A stretch of 64,000 bases of DNA. It comes from Bradyrhizobium iriomotense. Lineage in GTDB: Bacteria > Pseudomonadota > Alphaproteobacteria > Rhizobiales > Xanthobacteraceae. The notes under the pieces are model-generated. The model was not told the DNA's origin. It saw only the letters and a program-made list of their open reading frames with translations, and searched no databases. Below, in pieces: positions 14,839 to 25,778 of the stretch (positions are counted from its first letter, which is position 1; every line of letters begins with the position of its first letter). The position numbers and the translations under genes were made by a program. The stretch is from the NCBI RefSeq assembly GCF_018130765.1, contig NZ_JAFCJZ010000005.1, positions 186,001 through 250,000 on the forward strand, given 5' to 3'.

Positions 14839-16320
14839 TCAGTCCAGCTTGATCCACACACCTTTCGTTTGCAGGTATTCGTCGAGGTGCTCGGTGCCGC
14901 CCTCGCGGCCATACCCGCTCATCTTGTAGCCGCCGAACGGCATTGCGGGATCGATTGCGTGATAGGTATTCACCCACACCGATCCTGCGCGCAAGCTGCG
15001 CGAGATCACGTGCGCCTTACTCACGTCGCGCGTGAAGACACCTGCCGCGAGCCCGTACGGCGTCGCATTGGCTCTATCCACGGCCTCGTCGAGGGTGTCG
15101 AACGGCAAAGCGGAAATGACCGGGCCGAAGATCTCGTCGCGGGCGATCTGCATGTCGTCGGAGACGCCGGCGAACACGGTCGGCTCGACGAAGTTGCCCT
15201 TGGCAAGACTGCCCTCCTTCGCGCGCCGGCCGCCGGCCACCACCTTCGCGCCTTCGTCGCGCCCGCTTTGCAGGAAGCCCTCGACCTTGTCGAGCTGTCG
15301 CTCGGAAACGAGAGGCCCGATCTCCGTCGCCGGATCCGCGCCATCGCCGATCTTCAGGGCGGAAGCGAACTTCCCGAGCCGCTCGACCAATTCATCATGG
15401 ATCTTTCGCTCCACGAACAGGCGCGAGCCGGCGATGCAGATCTGGCCCGAATTGGCGAAAGCGGCCATCGCGGCGATCGGCACGGCCTTGTCGAGGTCGG
15501 CATCGGCACAGACGATGACCGGTGACTTTCCGCCAAGCTCGAGGGACACCCGCTTGAGGTTGCCGGCCGACGCGCGAATAATCGCCTGGCCGGTCGCGGT
15601 GGACCCGGTGAAGACGATCTTGTCGACGCCGGGATGTTCGGCCAGCGGCGCGCCGGCCTCCGGCCCCGTTCCGGTCACCACGTTGACGACGCCGGGCGGC
15701 ACGCCAGCCTCGTTCATCAGATCCGCGATCAGCAGCGGCGTCAGCGGCGCCTCTTCCGACGGCTTGAGCACGATCGTGCAGCCGGTCGCGAGCGCGGGTC
15801 CAATCTTCCAGACCGATGCGGCCGTCGGCGCATTCCACGGAATGATGGCGCCAACCACGCCGATGGGCTCCTTCCGTGTGAACGAGACGATGTCGCCCGG
15901 AAGCGAATTGTCCACCGTCTGCCCGTGCAGAGCGGTCGCCATGCCGGCGTAGTATCGCAGCATGCCGATCACGCGGAGCTTGTTCGCCCGCGTCCGGACG
16001 ATCGGCATTCCCATGTCCGCCGTATCGGACTGGCTGATCTCCTCCCAGTGCTTCTCGAACAGGTCGGCGATACGCAGCAGCAGCGCCTGCCGCTCGAACG
16101 GCTTGAAACGGCTCCACGGTCCGACGAAAGCGCGGCGGGCCGCGGCGACCGCATCGTTGATGTCGGCCGCCTCGCCCTGCGGGACACGACCGATGACTTC
16201 GCCGGTCGCGGGATTGCGCGTCTCGAAGACCTTGCCCGAGCGGGCTTCCACCCAGGCGCCGTCGACGAACATCTTTCGGATTCGGCCGTCGACCGGAAAT
16301 CGGATCTCAGCTTTCGTCAT
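14839..16320 (-). CDS. Aldehyde dehydrogenase family protein
   Basis: An NAD(P)-dependent aldehyde dehydrogenase of 493 residues. The catalytic Cys295 lies in SGQICIAGSR, the general base Glu261 in VSLELGGKSP, and the cofactor loop is VFTGSTATG; PWNAP marks the active-site Asn. It converts an aldehyde to its acid. The closest style is betaine/phenylacetaldehyde-type class 1/2 enzymes. I start at the ATG at 16320 with AGGAGT upstream; an in-frame frame extends to 16389. It is transcribed alone on the minus strand, downstream of the Lrp gene, and may share that regulator's transcript (110-base gap). Substrate unknown. Confidence 0.92.
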   Translation of the reverse strand: MTKAEIRFPVDGRIRKMFVDGAWVEARSGKVFETRNPATGEVIGRVPQGEAADINDAVAAARRAFVGPWSRFKPFERQALLLRIADLFEKHWEEISQSDTADMGMPIVRTRANKLRVIGMLRYYAGMATALHGQTVDNSLPGDIVSFTRKEPIGVVGAIIPWNAPTAASVWKIGPALATGCTIVLKPSEEAPLTPLLIADLMNEAGVPPGVVNVVTGTGPEAGAPLAEHPGVDKIVFTGSTATGQAIIRASAGNLKRVSLELGGKSPVIVCADADLDKAVPIAAMAAFANSGQICIAGSRLFVERKIHDELVERLGKFASALKIGDGADPATEIGPLVSERQLDKVEGFLQSGRDEGAKVVAGGRRAKEGSLAKGNFVEPTVFAGVSDDMQIARDEIFGPVISALPFDTLDEAVDRANATPYGLAAGVFTRDVSKAHVISRSLRAGSVWVNTYHAIDPAMPFGGYKMSGYGREGGTEHLDEYLQTKGVWIKLD

Positions 16321-16429
16321 CGGAATACTCCTGTCTCGACGGAGGTGATGGACGGATATCCCGGCCATTGTTTGATTTCGCGCTTTCATAGCGGTGATTC
16401 TTCGCCTCGGGCAGGCGTCAAACCGAATG

Positions 16430-16930
16430 TCAGGGCTGACCGGCCTTGGCAGGATCGATCGAGATCTGGCGCTTCAGGGTGCGCAGGCCGAACGTCGTTC
16501 GGGACTGCCGGATGCCCGGGATCCTGTACAAGGCCTGTCGCAGGAAGCGCTCGTAGTGATCGGTGTCCCGCACCACGACCTTGATGAGATAATCGTATTC
16601 GCCGGTCACCAGATAGGCTTCCATCACCTCCGGAATGCGCGACAGGGCAGCGCCGAAGCGCTCGAGCACCTTCTCGTCATGCTTGTCCAGCGTGATCTCG
16701 ACGAAGGCGATGTTGTTGTAGCCGAGATGGGCATGATTGAGCACCGCGACATATTTCTCGATCGCGCCGTTTTCCTCCAGACGCTTCACCCTGGTCCAGC
16801 ACGGCGAGCTCGAGAGCCCGACCTGCTCCGCCAGCGCACTCGTCGTAAGCCGGCCGTCCTCGCAAAGCGCCGAGAGAATCCGGCGATCCAGTTGATCAAG
16901 CTCCTCGACAGAGCTGCGCTTGGGGGGCAT
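16430..16930 (-). CDS. Lrp/AsnC family transcriptional regulator (BkdR-like)
   Basis: A 166-residue Lrp/AsnC protein. The N-terminal helix-turn-helix (LTTSALAEQVGLSSSPCWTR) is followed by the RAM/AsnC ligand domain with TGEYDYLIKVVVRD. It is divergent from the branched-chain 2-oxoacid dehydrogenase operon, the arrangement known for BkdR of Pseudomonas putida, an Lrp homologue that activates bkd genes in response to branched-chain amino acids. The same role is inferred here. The divergent gap holds AT-rich repeats that could bind it. Confidence 0.93.
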   Translation of the reverse strand: MPPKRSSVEELDQLDRRILSALCEDGRLTTSALAEQVGLSSSPCWTRVKRLEENGAIEKYVAVLNHAHLGYNNIAFVEITLDKHDEKVLERFGAALSRIPEVMEAYLVTGEYDYLIKVVVRDTDHYERFLRQALYRIPGIRQSRTTFGLRTLKRQISIDPAKAGQP

Positions 16931-16977
16931 CGGTAAATCTTTCTGTCATTTCGTGCTTTAGCGGGAAAACATTCCGC

Positions 16978-17014
16978 AATTTTGGCACGTCTGTCTGAAT
17001 TTTGGGAAATTTTC
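16978..17014. promoter_or_regulatory. AT-rich repeats in the lrp-bkd divergent region
   Basis: AATTTTGG occurs at 16978-16985 and again at 16998-17005, 20 bases apart (about two helical turns), and is followed by GAAATTTTC. Lrp proteins bind phased AT-rich sites, so this is a plausible binding region just upstream of the first bkd-operon gene. No footprint-like consensus can be proven by eye. Confidence 0.35.
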
Positions 17015-17032
17015 TTGAAACAGGAGATTATC

Positions 17033-18597
<1,565 letters not shown>

Positions 18598-18601
18598 TGC
18601 G

Positions 18602-19618
18602 ATGCCGCGCATGACGATGATCGAGGCAATCCGTTCGGCGCTCGACGTCTCGATGGCTCGCAACGACGACGTCGTGGTCTATGGCGAGGACGTCGGCTTC
18701 TTCGGCGGCGTGTTCCGCTGCACGCAGGGCCTGCAGCAGAAGTACGGCGTCTCGCGCTGTTTCGATGCGCCGATCAGCGAATGCGGCATCGTCGGCACCG
18801 CGATCGGCATGGCCGCTTATGGCTTGCGCCCCTGCGTCGAGCTTCAGTTCGCCGACTACATGTATCCGGCTTACGACCAGATCGTCTCGGAAGCAGCGCG
18901 CCTGCGTTATCGATCGGCCGGCGACTTCACCTGTCCGCTGGTCATCCGCATGCCGACCGGCGGTGGCATTTTCGGCGGGCAGACCCACAGCCAGAGCCCG
19001 GAGGCGCTGTTCACGCATGTCGCTGGACTGAAGACGGTCGTGCCGTCCAATCCCTATGATGCGAAGGGTCTCCTGATCGCGGCCATCGAGGATCCGGATC
19101 CCGTCATCTTCCTGGAGCCGAAGCGGCTCTACAACGGCCCGTTCGATGGTCATCACGATCGCCCGGTCACCGCATGGGCCAAGCATGAGCTCTCCGAAGT
19201 GCCGGAAGGACACTACACCACACCGCTCGGCAAGGCGGTGACGCGACGCGCCGGCGAGGCTGTCACCATCCTCGCCTACGGCACCATGGTTCACGTTGCC
19301 CTGGCGGCAGTCGAGGAGACGGGCGTCGATGCCGAGGTGATCGACCTGCGCACCCTGCTTCCGCTCGATCTCGAGACGATCGTGGCTTCCGTCGCCAAGA
19401 CCGGACGCTGCATCGTGCTGCACGAAGCCACCCTGACCTCCGGCTTCGGCGCGGAACTGACGGCGCTGGTGCAGGAGCACTGCTTCTATCATCTCGAAGC
19501 GCCGGTGATGCGCGTCACCGGCTGGGACACGCCCTACCCGCATGCGCAGGAATGGGACTATTTCCCCGGCCCCGCCCGGCTTGGGCAGGCGCTGCGCGAT
19601 ATCGTGGAGGCACGCTGA
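18602..19618 (+). CDS. bkdA2: Branched-chain 2-oxoacid dehydrogenase E1 component, beta subunit
   Basis: E1-beta, 338 residues, transketolase-like pyrimidine domain first (VVVYGEDVGFFGGVFR, with Glu that activates thiamine diphosphate) and transketolase C-terminal domain after about residue 205 (VTILAYGTMVHVAL). The PTGGGIFGGQTHSQSPEA segment is typical of branched-chain enzymes. It forms the alpha2beta2 E1 with BkdA1. Its ATG stands four bases after the bkdA1 stop and its stop overlaps the bkdB ATG by one base. Confidence 0.97.
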   Translation: MPRMTMIEAIRSALDVSMARNDDVVVYGEDVGFFGGVFRCTQGLQQKYGVSRCFDAPISECGIVGTAIGMAAYGLRPCVELQFADYMYPAYDQIVSEAARLRYRSAGDFTCPLVIRMPTGGGIFGGQTHSQSPEALFTHVAGLKTVVPSNPYDAKGLLIAAIEDPDPVIFLEPKRLYNGPFDGHHDRPVTAWAKHELSEVPEGHYTTPLGKAVTRRAGEAVTILAYGTMVHVALAAVEETGVDAEVIDLRTLLPLDLETIVASVAKTGRCIVLHEATLTSGFGAELTALVQEHCFYHLEAPVMRVTGWDTPYPHAQEWDYFPGPARLGQALRDIVEAR

Positions 19619-20901
19619 TGGGCGAGCGCAGCGTCAAGCTTCCGGATATCGGCGAAGGCATCGCCGAAGCCGAACTGGTCGAATGGCACGTCAAGGTGGG
19701 CGATCTCGTTCGCGAGGACGATTTGCTTGCCACCGTGATGACCGACAAGGCTTCGGTCGAAATTCCCACGCCGCTCGCGGGCGAGGTCAGCTGGATCGGC
19801 GCACAGATCGGTGAAGCAGTCGCGATCGGCTCGACGCTGGTGAAGCTCAAGGTGGCCGGCGATGACGCCTCGGAGCCGGCAAACAAAGCGCCGACGAAAG
19901 ACGTCGCGGCGCCACCGGCCTTGGTGAAAGCCGAAGCCCCGGATGCTCGACCGGCGCCCCCTGCCCGCGTTCACCCAGCGGCGATCGAGGTTCCGCCCGC
20001 GACCACATCTGCGGTCCGCCGCGCGCCGGGCGAGAAGCCGCTGGCCTCGCCCGCCATACGCCTCAAGGCGCGCGAAGCCGGCATCGACCTGCGCCAGGTC
20101 CACGGCACCGGCCCCGCCGGGCGCATCACCCATGAGGACATCGACGCCTTCCTCTCCCGCGGACCGGCACCGCTCCATGGTCGCGGCATGAGCCCAAAGA
20201 CTGCCGTCACCGACGTCAAGGTGGTGGGCTTGCGCCGCCGCATTGCCGAGAAGATGGCGCTGTCGAAGTCGCGCATTCCACACATCACCATCATCGAAGA
20301 GGTGAACGTCTCCCCGCTGGAGGAGCTGCGCGCGACGCTGAACAAAAAGCCGGTGCCGGAACAGCCCAAGCTGACGCTGCTGCCGTTCCTGATGCGCGCC
20401 ATGGCCAAGGCGCTTGCCGAGCAGCCCGCGCTCAACGCGCTCTATGACGACGAGGCCGGCATCGTGCATCAGCATGCCGGCATCCATATCGGCATCGCGA
20501 CCCAGACCCCGTCGGGCCTCGTCGTGCCCGTGGTGAAGCATGTGGAGGCGCGTGACCTTCGGGACTGCAGCATCGAGCTGAACCGTCTCGCGCAGCGCGC
20601 CCGCGAAGGCACCGCGACGCGCGAGGAACTGACCGGATCGACGATCACCATTACCTCGCTCGGCGCGCTTGGCGGTCTTGCGACCACGCCGGTGATCAAC
20701 CACCCCGAGGTCGCCATCGTCGGCGTCAACAAGATCGCGGTGCGTCCGGTTTGGGACGGCACGCAGTTCGTGCCCTGCAAGATGATGAACCTCTCCTCCA
20801 GCTTCGATCACCGCGTCATCGACGGCTGGGACGCCGCCGTCTTCGTGCAAAGGCTCAAGGAGCTGCTGGAGAACCCGGCGACGATCTTCGTCGACCCCTG
20901 A
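19618..20901 (+). CDS. bkdB: Dihydrolipoamide acyltransferase E2 of the branched-chain complex
   Basis: E2 core of 427 residues. A single lipoyl domain at the N terminus carries the lipoylated Lys44 in MTDKASVEIP. A Pro/Ala-rich linker leads to the E1/E3-binding domain (ASPAIRLKAREAGIDL, about residues 140-180). The catalytic acyltransferase domain ends with SSFDHRVIDGWDAAVF, containing the HRxxDG active site. It transfers the acyl group from lipoate to CoA. Length and layout match BkdB of pseudomonads. Start ATG overlaps the bkdA2 stop. Confidence 0.97.
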   Translation: MGERSVKLPDIGEGIAEAELVEWHVKVGDLVREDDLLATVMTDKASVEIPTPLAGEVSWIGAQIGEAVAIGSTLVKLKVAGDDASEPANKAPTKDVAAPPALVKAEAPDARPAPPARVHPAAIEVPPATTSAVRRAPGEKPLASPAIRLKAREAGIDLRQVHGTGPAGRITHEDIDAFLSRGPAPLHGRGMSPKTAVTDVKVVGLRRRIAEKMALSKSRIPHITIIEEVNVSPLEELRATLNKKPVPEQPKLTLLPFLMRAMAKALAEQPALNALYDDEAGIVHQHAGIHIGIATQTPSGLVVPVVKHVEARDLRDCSIELNRLAQRAREGTATREELTGSTITITSLGALGGLATTPVINHPEVAIVGVNKIAVRPVWDGTQFVPCKMMNLSSSFDHRVIDGWDAAVFVQRLKELLENPATIFVDP

Positions 20902-20914
20902 GACGGAAGAAGCA

Positions 20915-22312
20915 ATGACCGAGATCACCTGTCAGCTTGTCGTTATCGGGGGCGGCCCCGGCGGTTATGTGTGCGCGGTCCGCGCCGGCCAGCTCGGCCT
21001 CGACACCGTTCTCGTCGAACGCGGCAAGCTGGGCGGAAGCTGCCTGAACGTCGGCTGCATTCCCTCAAAAGCGATGATCCACGTTGCCGAGGAATTCGAA
21101 AAGCTGACCGAGGCGGCACACGGCAAGACGCCGTTCGGCCTGACGGCGGCAGAGCCCGCGCTGGACTTCAAGCAGGCGATCGCCTGGAAGGACGGTATCG
21201 TCCAGCGGCTGAACAACGGCGTCGCCGCGCTGCTCCGCAAGGCCAAGGTCAAGATCGTGCAGGGCCATGCACGCTTCCGCGACGGCAAGATGATCGTTGT
21301 CGAGACCGAGACCGGCCCCAAGACGATCAAGGCCGAGACGGTCGTGATCGCGACCGGCTCGGCGCCCGTGGAGTTGCCGTCCCTGCCGTTCGGCGGCAGG
21401 GTCATCTCCTCGACCGGCGCTCTCTCGCTCTCAGAAGTGCCAAAATCCCTTGTCGTCGTCGGCGGCGGCTATATCGGGCTCGAACTCGGGACCACTTTCG
21501 CCAAGCTTGGGAGCAAGGTCTCGGTGGTCGAGGCGCAGGACAACATCCTGCCGCTCTACGATGCCGAATTGACCGCGCCGATCACGAGACGCCTCGCCGC
21601 GCTCGGCGTCAAGGTGCTGACCGGCGCGCGGGCGCTCGGCCCGACCGCCCAAGGCGACGGATTGCGCGTCGAGACGGCCGACGGCCGGGAGCGCAGCCTG
21701 CAGGCTGACAAGATACTCGTCACGGTCGGGCGCGCGCCTGTCACCGCCACGTTGGGGCTGGAGCAACTCGTGCTCGACATGGACGGTCGCTTCATCCGCA
21801 TCGGTCAGCATTGCGAGACCTCGATGCGCGGCATCTATGCGATCGGCGATGTCACGGGCGAGCCGATGCTGGCCCATCGCGCCATGGCGCAGGGCGAGAT
21901 GGTGGCGGAAATCGCCGCCGGCATGCCGCGCGCATGGGACAAGCAGTGCATCCCGGCGATTTGCTTCACCGACCCCGAGATCGTCTCCGCGGGCTTGTCA
22001 CCGGAAGAGGCTCGCCAGGCCGGCATCGACATCAAGCTTGGGCAATTTCCCTTTGCAGCCAATGGCCGCGCGATGACGCGCCATGGCGAGCCCGGCTTCG
22101 TGCGCGTCGTCGCAAGGGCCGACAGTCAGCGCGTCCTCGGTATCCAGGCCGTTGGACAGGGCGTCTCGGAGCTGTCCGCCGCGTTTGGCCTCGCGATCGA
22201 GATGGGCGCGGTCTTGCAGGACATCGCCGGCACGATCCACGCACATCCCACGCTCGGCGAAGCCATCCAGGAAGCCGCATTCAAGGCCCTCGGCCACGCC
22301 ATCCACGTCTAG
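20915..22312 (+). CDS. lpdV: Dihydrolipoyl dehydrogenase E3
   Basis: A 465-residue FAD disulfide oxidoreductase. IGGGPGGYVCAVRAGQLG is the FAD motif, the redox cysteines Cys43 and Cys48 are in GGSCLNVGCIPSK, the NAD-binding domain has VVGGGYIGLELG, and the C-terminal HAHPTLGEA holds the catalytic His/Glu pair of the partner subunit. It reoxidises lipoamide on BkdB with NAD. It stands 13 bases after bkdB and closes the operon, so it is the dedicated E3 (LpdV type) rather than the general one. Confidence 0.96.
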   Translation: MTEITCQLVVIGGGPGGYVCAVRAGQLGLDTVLVERGKLGGSCLNVGCIPSKAMIHVAEEFEKLTEAAHGKTPFGLTAAEPALDFKQAIAWKDGIVQRLNNGVAALLRKAKVKIVQGHARFRDGKMIVVETETGPKTIKAETVVIATGSAPVELPSLPFGGRVISSTGALSLSEVPKSLVVVGGGYIGLELGTTFAKLGSKVSVVEAQDNILPLYDAELTAPITRRLAALGVKVLTGARALGPTAQGDGLRVETADGRERSLQADKILVTVGRAPVTATLGLEQLVLDMDGRFIRIGQHCETSMRGIYAIGDVTGEPMLAHRAMAQGEMVAEIAAGMPRAWDKQCIPAICFTDPEIVSAGLSPEEARQAGIDIKLGQFPFAANGRAMTRHGEPGFVRVVARADSQRVLGIQAVGQGVSELSAAFGLAIEMGAVLQDIAGTIHAHPTLGEAIQEAAFKALGHAIHV

Positions 22313-22329
22313 CTTCGTCACTGCTCCGA

Positions 22330-23622
22330 TCAGGAGAAGCGCCGGTCGATGCCGTCGCGCAGGTGATACCAGGCGCTGACGATCGGCAGGAACCACGGGC
22401 GGCCGCCATAGTAGAACTCGGTCGGAAACTCAGGCGCGTCGAACGCAACACGCCTGTTGGCCTTGCCGAGAATCTTGAGCGCGGTCTGATGGCCGAGATA
22501 GGTCATGAGCGCGACGCCGTTGCCGTTGCAGCCCATCGCGAAATGAACGCCTTCGTCGGTCCCCATATGCGCGACCTTGTCGAAGGTCATCGCGACCTTG
22601 CCGCGCCAGGAATGCGTGATCCGGAACTTGGAGAGCTGCGGCCAGACTTCCTCGAGCCGGGCGGCGAGTGTGGCCGCCGCCGTGCGCTCGTCGACATCGA
22701 CGAAGCTCGGACGGCTGCCGAACAGGATACGCGTGCCGTCAGGCGAAGGCCGCGTGTAGTAGAGCTCGCGCTGGCTATCGGAGATCATGCGCCGGCCGGG
22801 ATTGATCGCGTTCATGAGCTCCGGCAGCAGCGGCTCGGTCGCGATCTGATAGCTGTAGACCGGAATGACCCGCTTGCGCAGCCGCGGCGTCGCCTGGCCG
22901 GTATAGCCGTTGGTCGCCACTACCACCTCGCGCGCGCGCACTTCGCCCCGCCCGGTGACGACGCGGAAACCGCCCTCCTCGCGCTCGATCGCCTTGACCG
23001 GCGCGTGCGAGAACAGGCGGGCGCCGCAGCGGCGAGCGAGGTCGCGCAACGAGCGCGCATAGAGTCCGGGATGCAGCCCGCCATAGTCGTCGACCACGAT
23101 GCCGCCGTGATAGAACTCGGTCGCGGTGATGCGCTGCTGCTCGCTACGGGGGATGGTGTGCACGGTCACGCCGGTCATCTCGTGCAGCAGCTCGCCCTGC
23201 CGGCGCAGGCGATCGAAATGCTTCGGCACGTAGGCGGCGAAGTAGCGGCCGCTCTTGTGATAGCCCGCGTCGAGCTTTTCCTGCGCAATCAGGTTCTCGA
23301 TGTGCTCGAAGGAGGCGACGGAATCGGCCAGCAGATCGGACACGCGCTCACGCGCCTTGCCGCGCACGGCCCCCGTCATCACCATCTTCTGGCCGCTGGA
23401 CACCATGCCCCCGCTGCGCGTGCTTGCGCCGGCGCCGAGCGCTTCGGCGTCGAGCACCACCGTATCGGCGCCGTTTCTCGCAAGCTCGGCCGCGGCCGAC
23501 AGCCCGCTATAGCCGCTACCGACGACAACCACGTCAGCTTTGGCCGGAAGCGGATCCCGGGCATCCTCGGGAGGCGCGGCGTCCCACCAATAGGGATCCG
23601 TGATGAGCTGCGAAACGTCCAT
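22330..23622 (-). CDS. FAD-dependent amine/amino acid oxidoreductase (PuuB/DadA-like)
   Basis: A DAO-family flavoprotein of 430 residues. The dinucleotide motif VVVVGSGYSGLSAAAELAR is near the N terminus, then GAGASTRSGGM, and a C-terminal GCNGNGVALMTYLG flavin segment. The tail GRPWFLPIVSAWYHLRDGID matches the tails of the oxidoreductases at 36685 and 50922, so these are paralogues of the gamma-glutamylputrescine oxidase (PuuB) style. I start at ATG 23622 with AGGAG upstream. It is the last gene of the minus-strand operon with MmgE/PrpD and the amino acid importer. It probably oxidises a secondary amine or D-amino acid. Confidence 0.9.
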   Translation of the reverse strand: MDVSQLITDPYWWDAAPPEDARDPLPAKADVVVVGSGYSGLSAAAELARNGADTVVLDAEALGAGASTRSGGMVSSGQKMVMTGAVRGKARERVSDLLADSVASFEHIENLIAQEKLDAGYHKSGRYFAAYVPKHFDRLRRQGELLHEMTGVTVHTIPRSEQQRITATEFYHGGIVVDDYGGLHPGLYARSLRDLARRCGARLFSHAPVKAIEREEGGFRVVTGRGEVRAREVVVATNGYTGQATPRLRKRVIPVYSYQIATEPLLPELMNAINPGRRMISDSQRELYYTRPSPDGTRILFGSRPSFVDVDERTAAATLAARLEEVWPQLSKFRITHSWRGKVAMTFDKVAHMGTDEGVHFAMGCNGNGVALMTYLGHQTALKILGKANRRVAFDAPEFPTEFYYGGRPWFLPIVSAWYHLRDGIDRRFS

Positions 23623-23636
23623 GTTCGTCTCCTGAA

Positions 23637-25025
23637 TTAAGCGGCCCGCTGCGGCGCGCAGAGCGCATCGAAGCATCGCGCGGCCTCAGCAACCGCGTCG
23701 GCGCCGAGCAGAGTGTCGAAGGTCGGGATGGTTGCGGCCCCGAGCACGCCGCCTGCGTTGGCGACGAATTTTTCGCGAAGCCGCTCCCGGCTGAGCCGAT
23801 GCCGGCGACTGCCGCTCGGCTGCTCGGTATACCGTTCGACGACTGAACTATCTTCGAAGGTGATCCGCAAACGGCTCGCCAGCGAGATGCCGCCGCCGGC
23901 TTTCGGCAGGCTGGGGTCGGGCTTCATCGCGATACGCGCCATCAGCGCGCGCACGCGATCGTCGGCGGCGAGCGCGTCGTCGAATTCAGCAAGGCCGAGC
24001 CGGCCGCGCAGCAGCCCGACGGCGAGGCAATAGGGCATGCTGAACTTGCCCTCCAGCGCGGTCCTCGCGCCGTCATGGATCAGGATGCTTGGCGCCGCCT
24101 CGTCGACATCGACTTCGATGGAGCGGATCGTGGCCGGATCAAGCTTCCGCTCCGACATCAGGGCGAAGAGCGAATCGAGCGCGGTGTGAGCACAGGTGCA
24201 GCAGGGATAGGCCTTGATCGTCACGCCGGGAGCATCAAGCAGCCAGGGACGGCCGAAATCTGCGGCTCCCATCTGCAGGCCCTGGCTGCCGAACACGTTC
24301 ACAAAACCCATCGGGCCGAACAGACTCCCGGGCGTCGACGAGAAACCGCCGCGGGCCAGTTCTGCCGCCATGACACCGCTCCGCGCGGCATTGCCAGCCT
24401 GGAGCGATTTCGTGTCGCTGCCGAAATTGCTGCGCAAGCCGCCGGCGAGCGAGGCAGCAATTCCGAGCGCGTGCCGCATGCGGTCGGTATCGAGGCCGAA
24501 GACGAGGCCGGCGGCCGCGGCGGCGCCGAGCGCACCCAGCGTCGCGGTCGCATGAAAGCCGCGCGTGTAGTGCGAAGGGTTGAGCAATGGTCCGAGTCGC
24601 ATGATCAACTCGACGCCCGCGACATAGGCCTCGACGAGCCGGGCACCGGAAACGGGAGTGAGCTCGGCCGCGGCCGCCGCCGCAGTCAGCACCGTGACGG
24701 TCGGATGCGACAGCGACAGCTCGGCCTCGTCATCGTCGAAATCATCGATATGGCCTGCGACCGCGTTGAGCAGCGCAGCATCCCGCGCCAGCAGAAAGCC
24801 CGCTCCGCCCCAGATTCTGGCGTGCCCGGGCGCAGCCGACGGCCGCGGCGCAAGCACATGCGAAAGGCGCAGAAAGGTCTCGGAGCGCAGGCCGGCCGCA
24901 GCCACGCCGACGAAATCGGCCATATGCTCGCAGGCGAGGTTTCGGATCGCGGGCGGCAACTCCGGCGCTCGCGCGACGATCGCGGCGGCGAGACTGGCTT
25001 CGAGAGTTGCGGCGTCAACGGTCAT
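23637..25025 (-). CDS. MmgE/PrpD family protein
   Basis: A 462-residue MmgE/PrpD family protein (two domains: all-helical N-terminal part, and a smaller alpha/beta part from about residue 270). Motifs SHPTVTVLTAAAA, SNFGSDTKSLQAGNAA and KAYPCCTCAHTALD are family-typical. Members dehydrate 2-methylcitrate, decarboxylate cis-aconitate or epimerise iminodisuccinate derivatives. In an operon with an amino acid importer and an amine oxidase, a role in amino-dicarboxylate metabolism is more likely than the methylcitrate cycle, as prpBC are absent. I start at ATG 25025; an upstream extension to 25157 overlaps the permease gene. Confidence 0.92.
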   Translation of the reverse strand: MTVDAATLEASLAAAIVARAPELPPAIRNLACEHMADFVGVAAAGLRSETFLRLSHVLAPRPSAAPGHARIWGGAGFLLARDAALLNAVAGHIDDFDDDEAELSLSHPTVTVLTAAAAAAELTPVSGARLVEAYVAGVELIMRLGPLLNPSHYTRGFHATATLGALGAAAAAGLVFGLDTDRMRHALGIAASLAGGLRSNFGSDTKSLQAGNAARSGVMAAELARGGFSSTPGSLFGPMGFVNVFGSQGLQMGAADFGRPWLLDAPGVTIKAYPCCTCAHTALDSLFALMSERKLDPATIRSIEVDVDEAAPSILIHDGARTALEGKFSMPYCLAVGLLRGRLGLAEFDDALAADDRVRALMARIAMKPDPSLPKAGGGISLASRLRITFEDSSVVERYTEQPSGSRRHRLSRERLREKFVANAGGVLGAATIPTFDTLLGADAVAEAARCFDALCAPQRAA

Positions 25026-25059
25026 GGCACATTCGCTGGATACGAGTGGAAGGAGATGC

Positions 25060-25776
25060 TCAGCCGCGCGGGACCTGCGAGAGGCGGGCGAGAGACGGCT
25101 TGTCGGCCTGCGCGCGCTCATGCCGGCCGAGCCCGATCTCGAGACGTCCGCTCGCAAACGATAGAGCCGAGCAAATCAGGAAATAGATGACGAGAACGAC
25201 GCCATACAATGTGAAGGGTGAGAGACCGCCATCCATGATGGTGGTACGCTCGATGACGATCTGGGCTGTCTTCAGCAGTTCGCGCACGCCGATCAACGCG
25301 CCAATCGAGGTCCCCTGCACGAGCTGCGTGACGAGGCCGAGATAGGGCGGCAGGATCGGCCGCAAGGCCTGCGGCAGGATGACGAACCGCATCGCCTTGA
25401 GCGGATGCAGCCCCAAGGCCGCGCTGGCATCAAACTGCCCTCTCGGAATCGCATTGATGCCGGCACGGATGATGATCGCGCCGTTGGCGCCGCCCCATGC
25501 GCCGAGACCCACCACCGTTGCGCCGAACGGATTGAGTCCGATGCCGACGGCGGGCGCCACGAAATAGACCATCATGATGGTGACGAAGAGCGGAATGTCG
25601 CGCATCACTTCGACGAGAATCCGGGACGGCCATTGCAGCCAGACCGACCTCGACAGCATCCCCGCGGCGAGCAGGACGGCAACCGCCGTCGCGGCAACGA
25701 TGACGGCGAGCGTCAGCGCCAGCGTCATCAAAAACCCCTGCGCCAAGATCTCCTGGTTGATGAGGATGGTCTGCAT
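25060..25776 (-). CDS. Amino acid ABC transporter permease (HisMQ/GlnP family)
   Basis: A 238-residue inner-membrane permease with about five membrane spans (first FLMTLALTLAVIVAATAVAV). The EAA loop ALGLHPLKAMRFVILPQALR that docks the ATPase is present. It pairs with the second permease whose stop lies two bases upstream of its start. The pair and the binding protein at 26506 form an importer for a polar amino acid or opine-like compound. No ATPase gene is nearby. Confidence 0.93.
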   Translation of the reverse strand: MQTILINQEILAQGFLMTLALTLAVIVAATAVAVLLAAGMLSRSVWLQWPSRILVEVMRDIPLFVTIMMVYFVAPAVGIGLNPFGATVVGLGAWGGANGAIIIRAGINAIPRGQFDASAALGLHPLKAMRFVILPQALRPILPPYLGLVTQLVQGTSIGALIGVRELLKTAQIVIERTTIMDGGLSPFTLYGVVLVIYFLICSALSFASGRLEIGLGRHERAQADKPSLARLSQVPRG

Positions 25777-25778
25777 CG

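Noticed and set aside
21811..23640. A 609-codon plus-strand frame
   Set aside because: It starts inside lpdV in another frame and then runs antisense to the FAD oxidoreductase; it has no domain.
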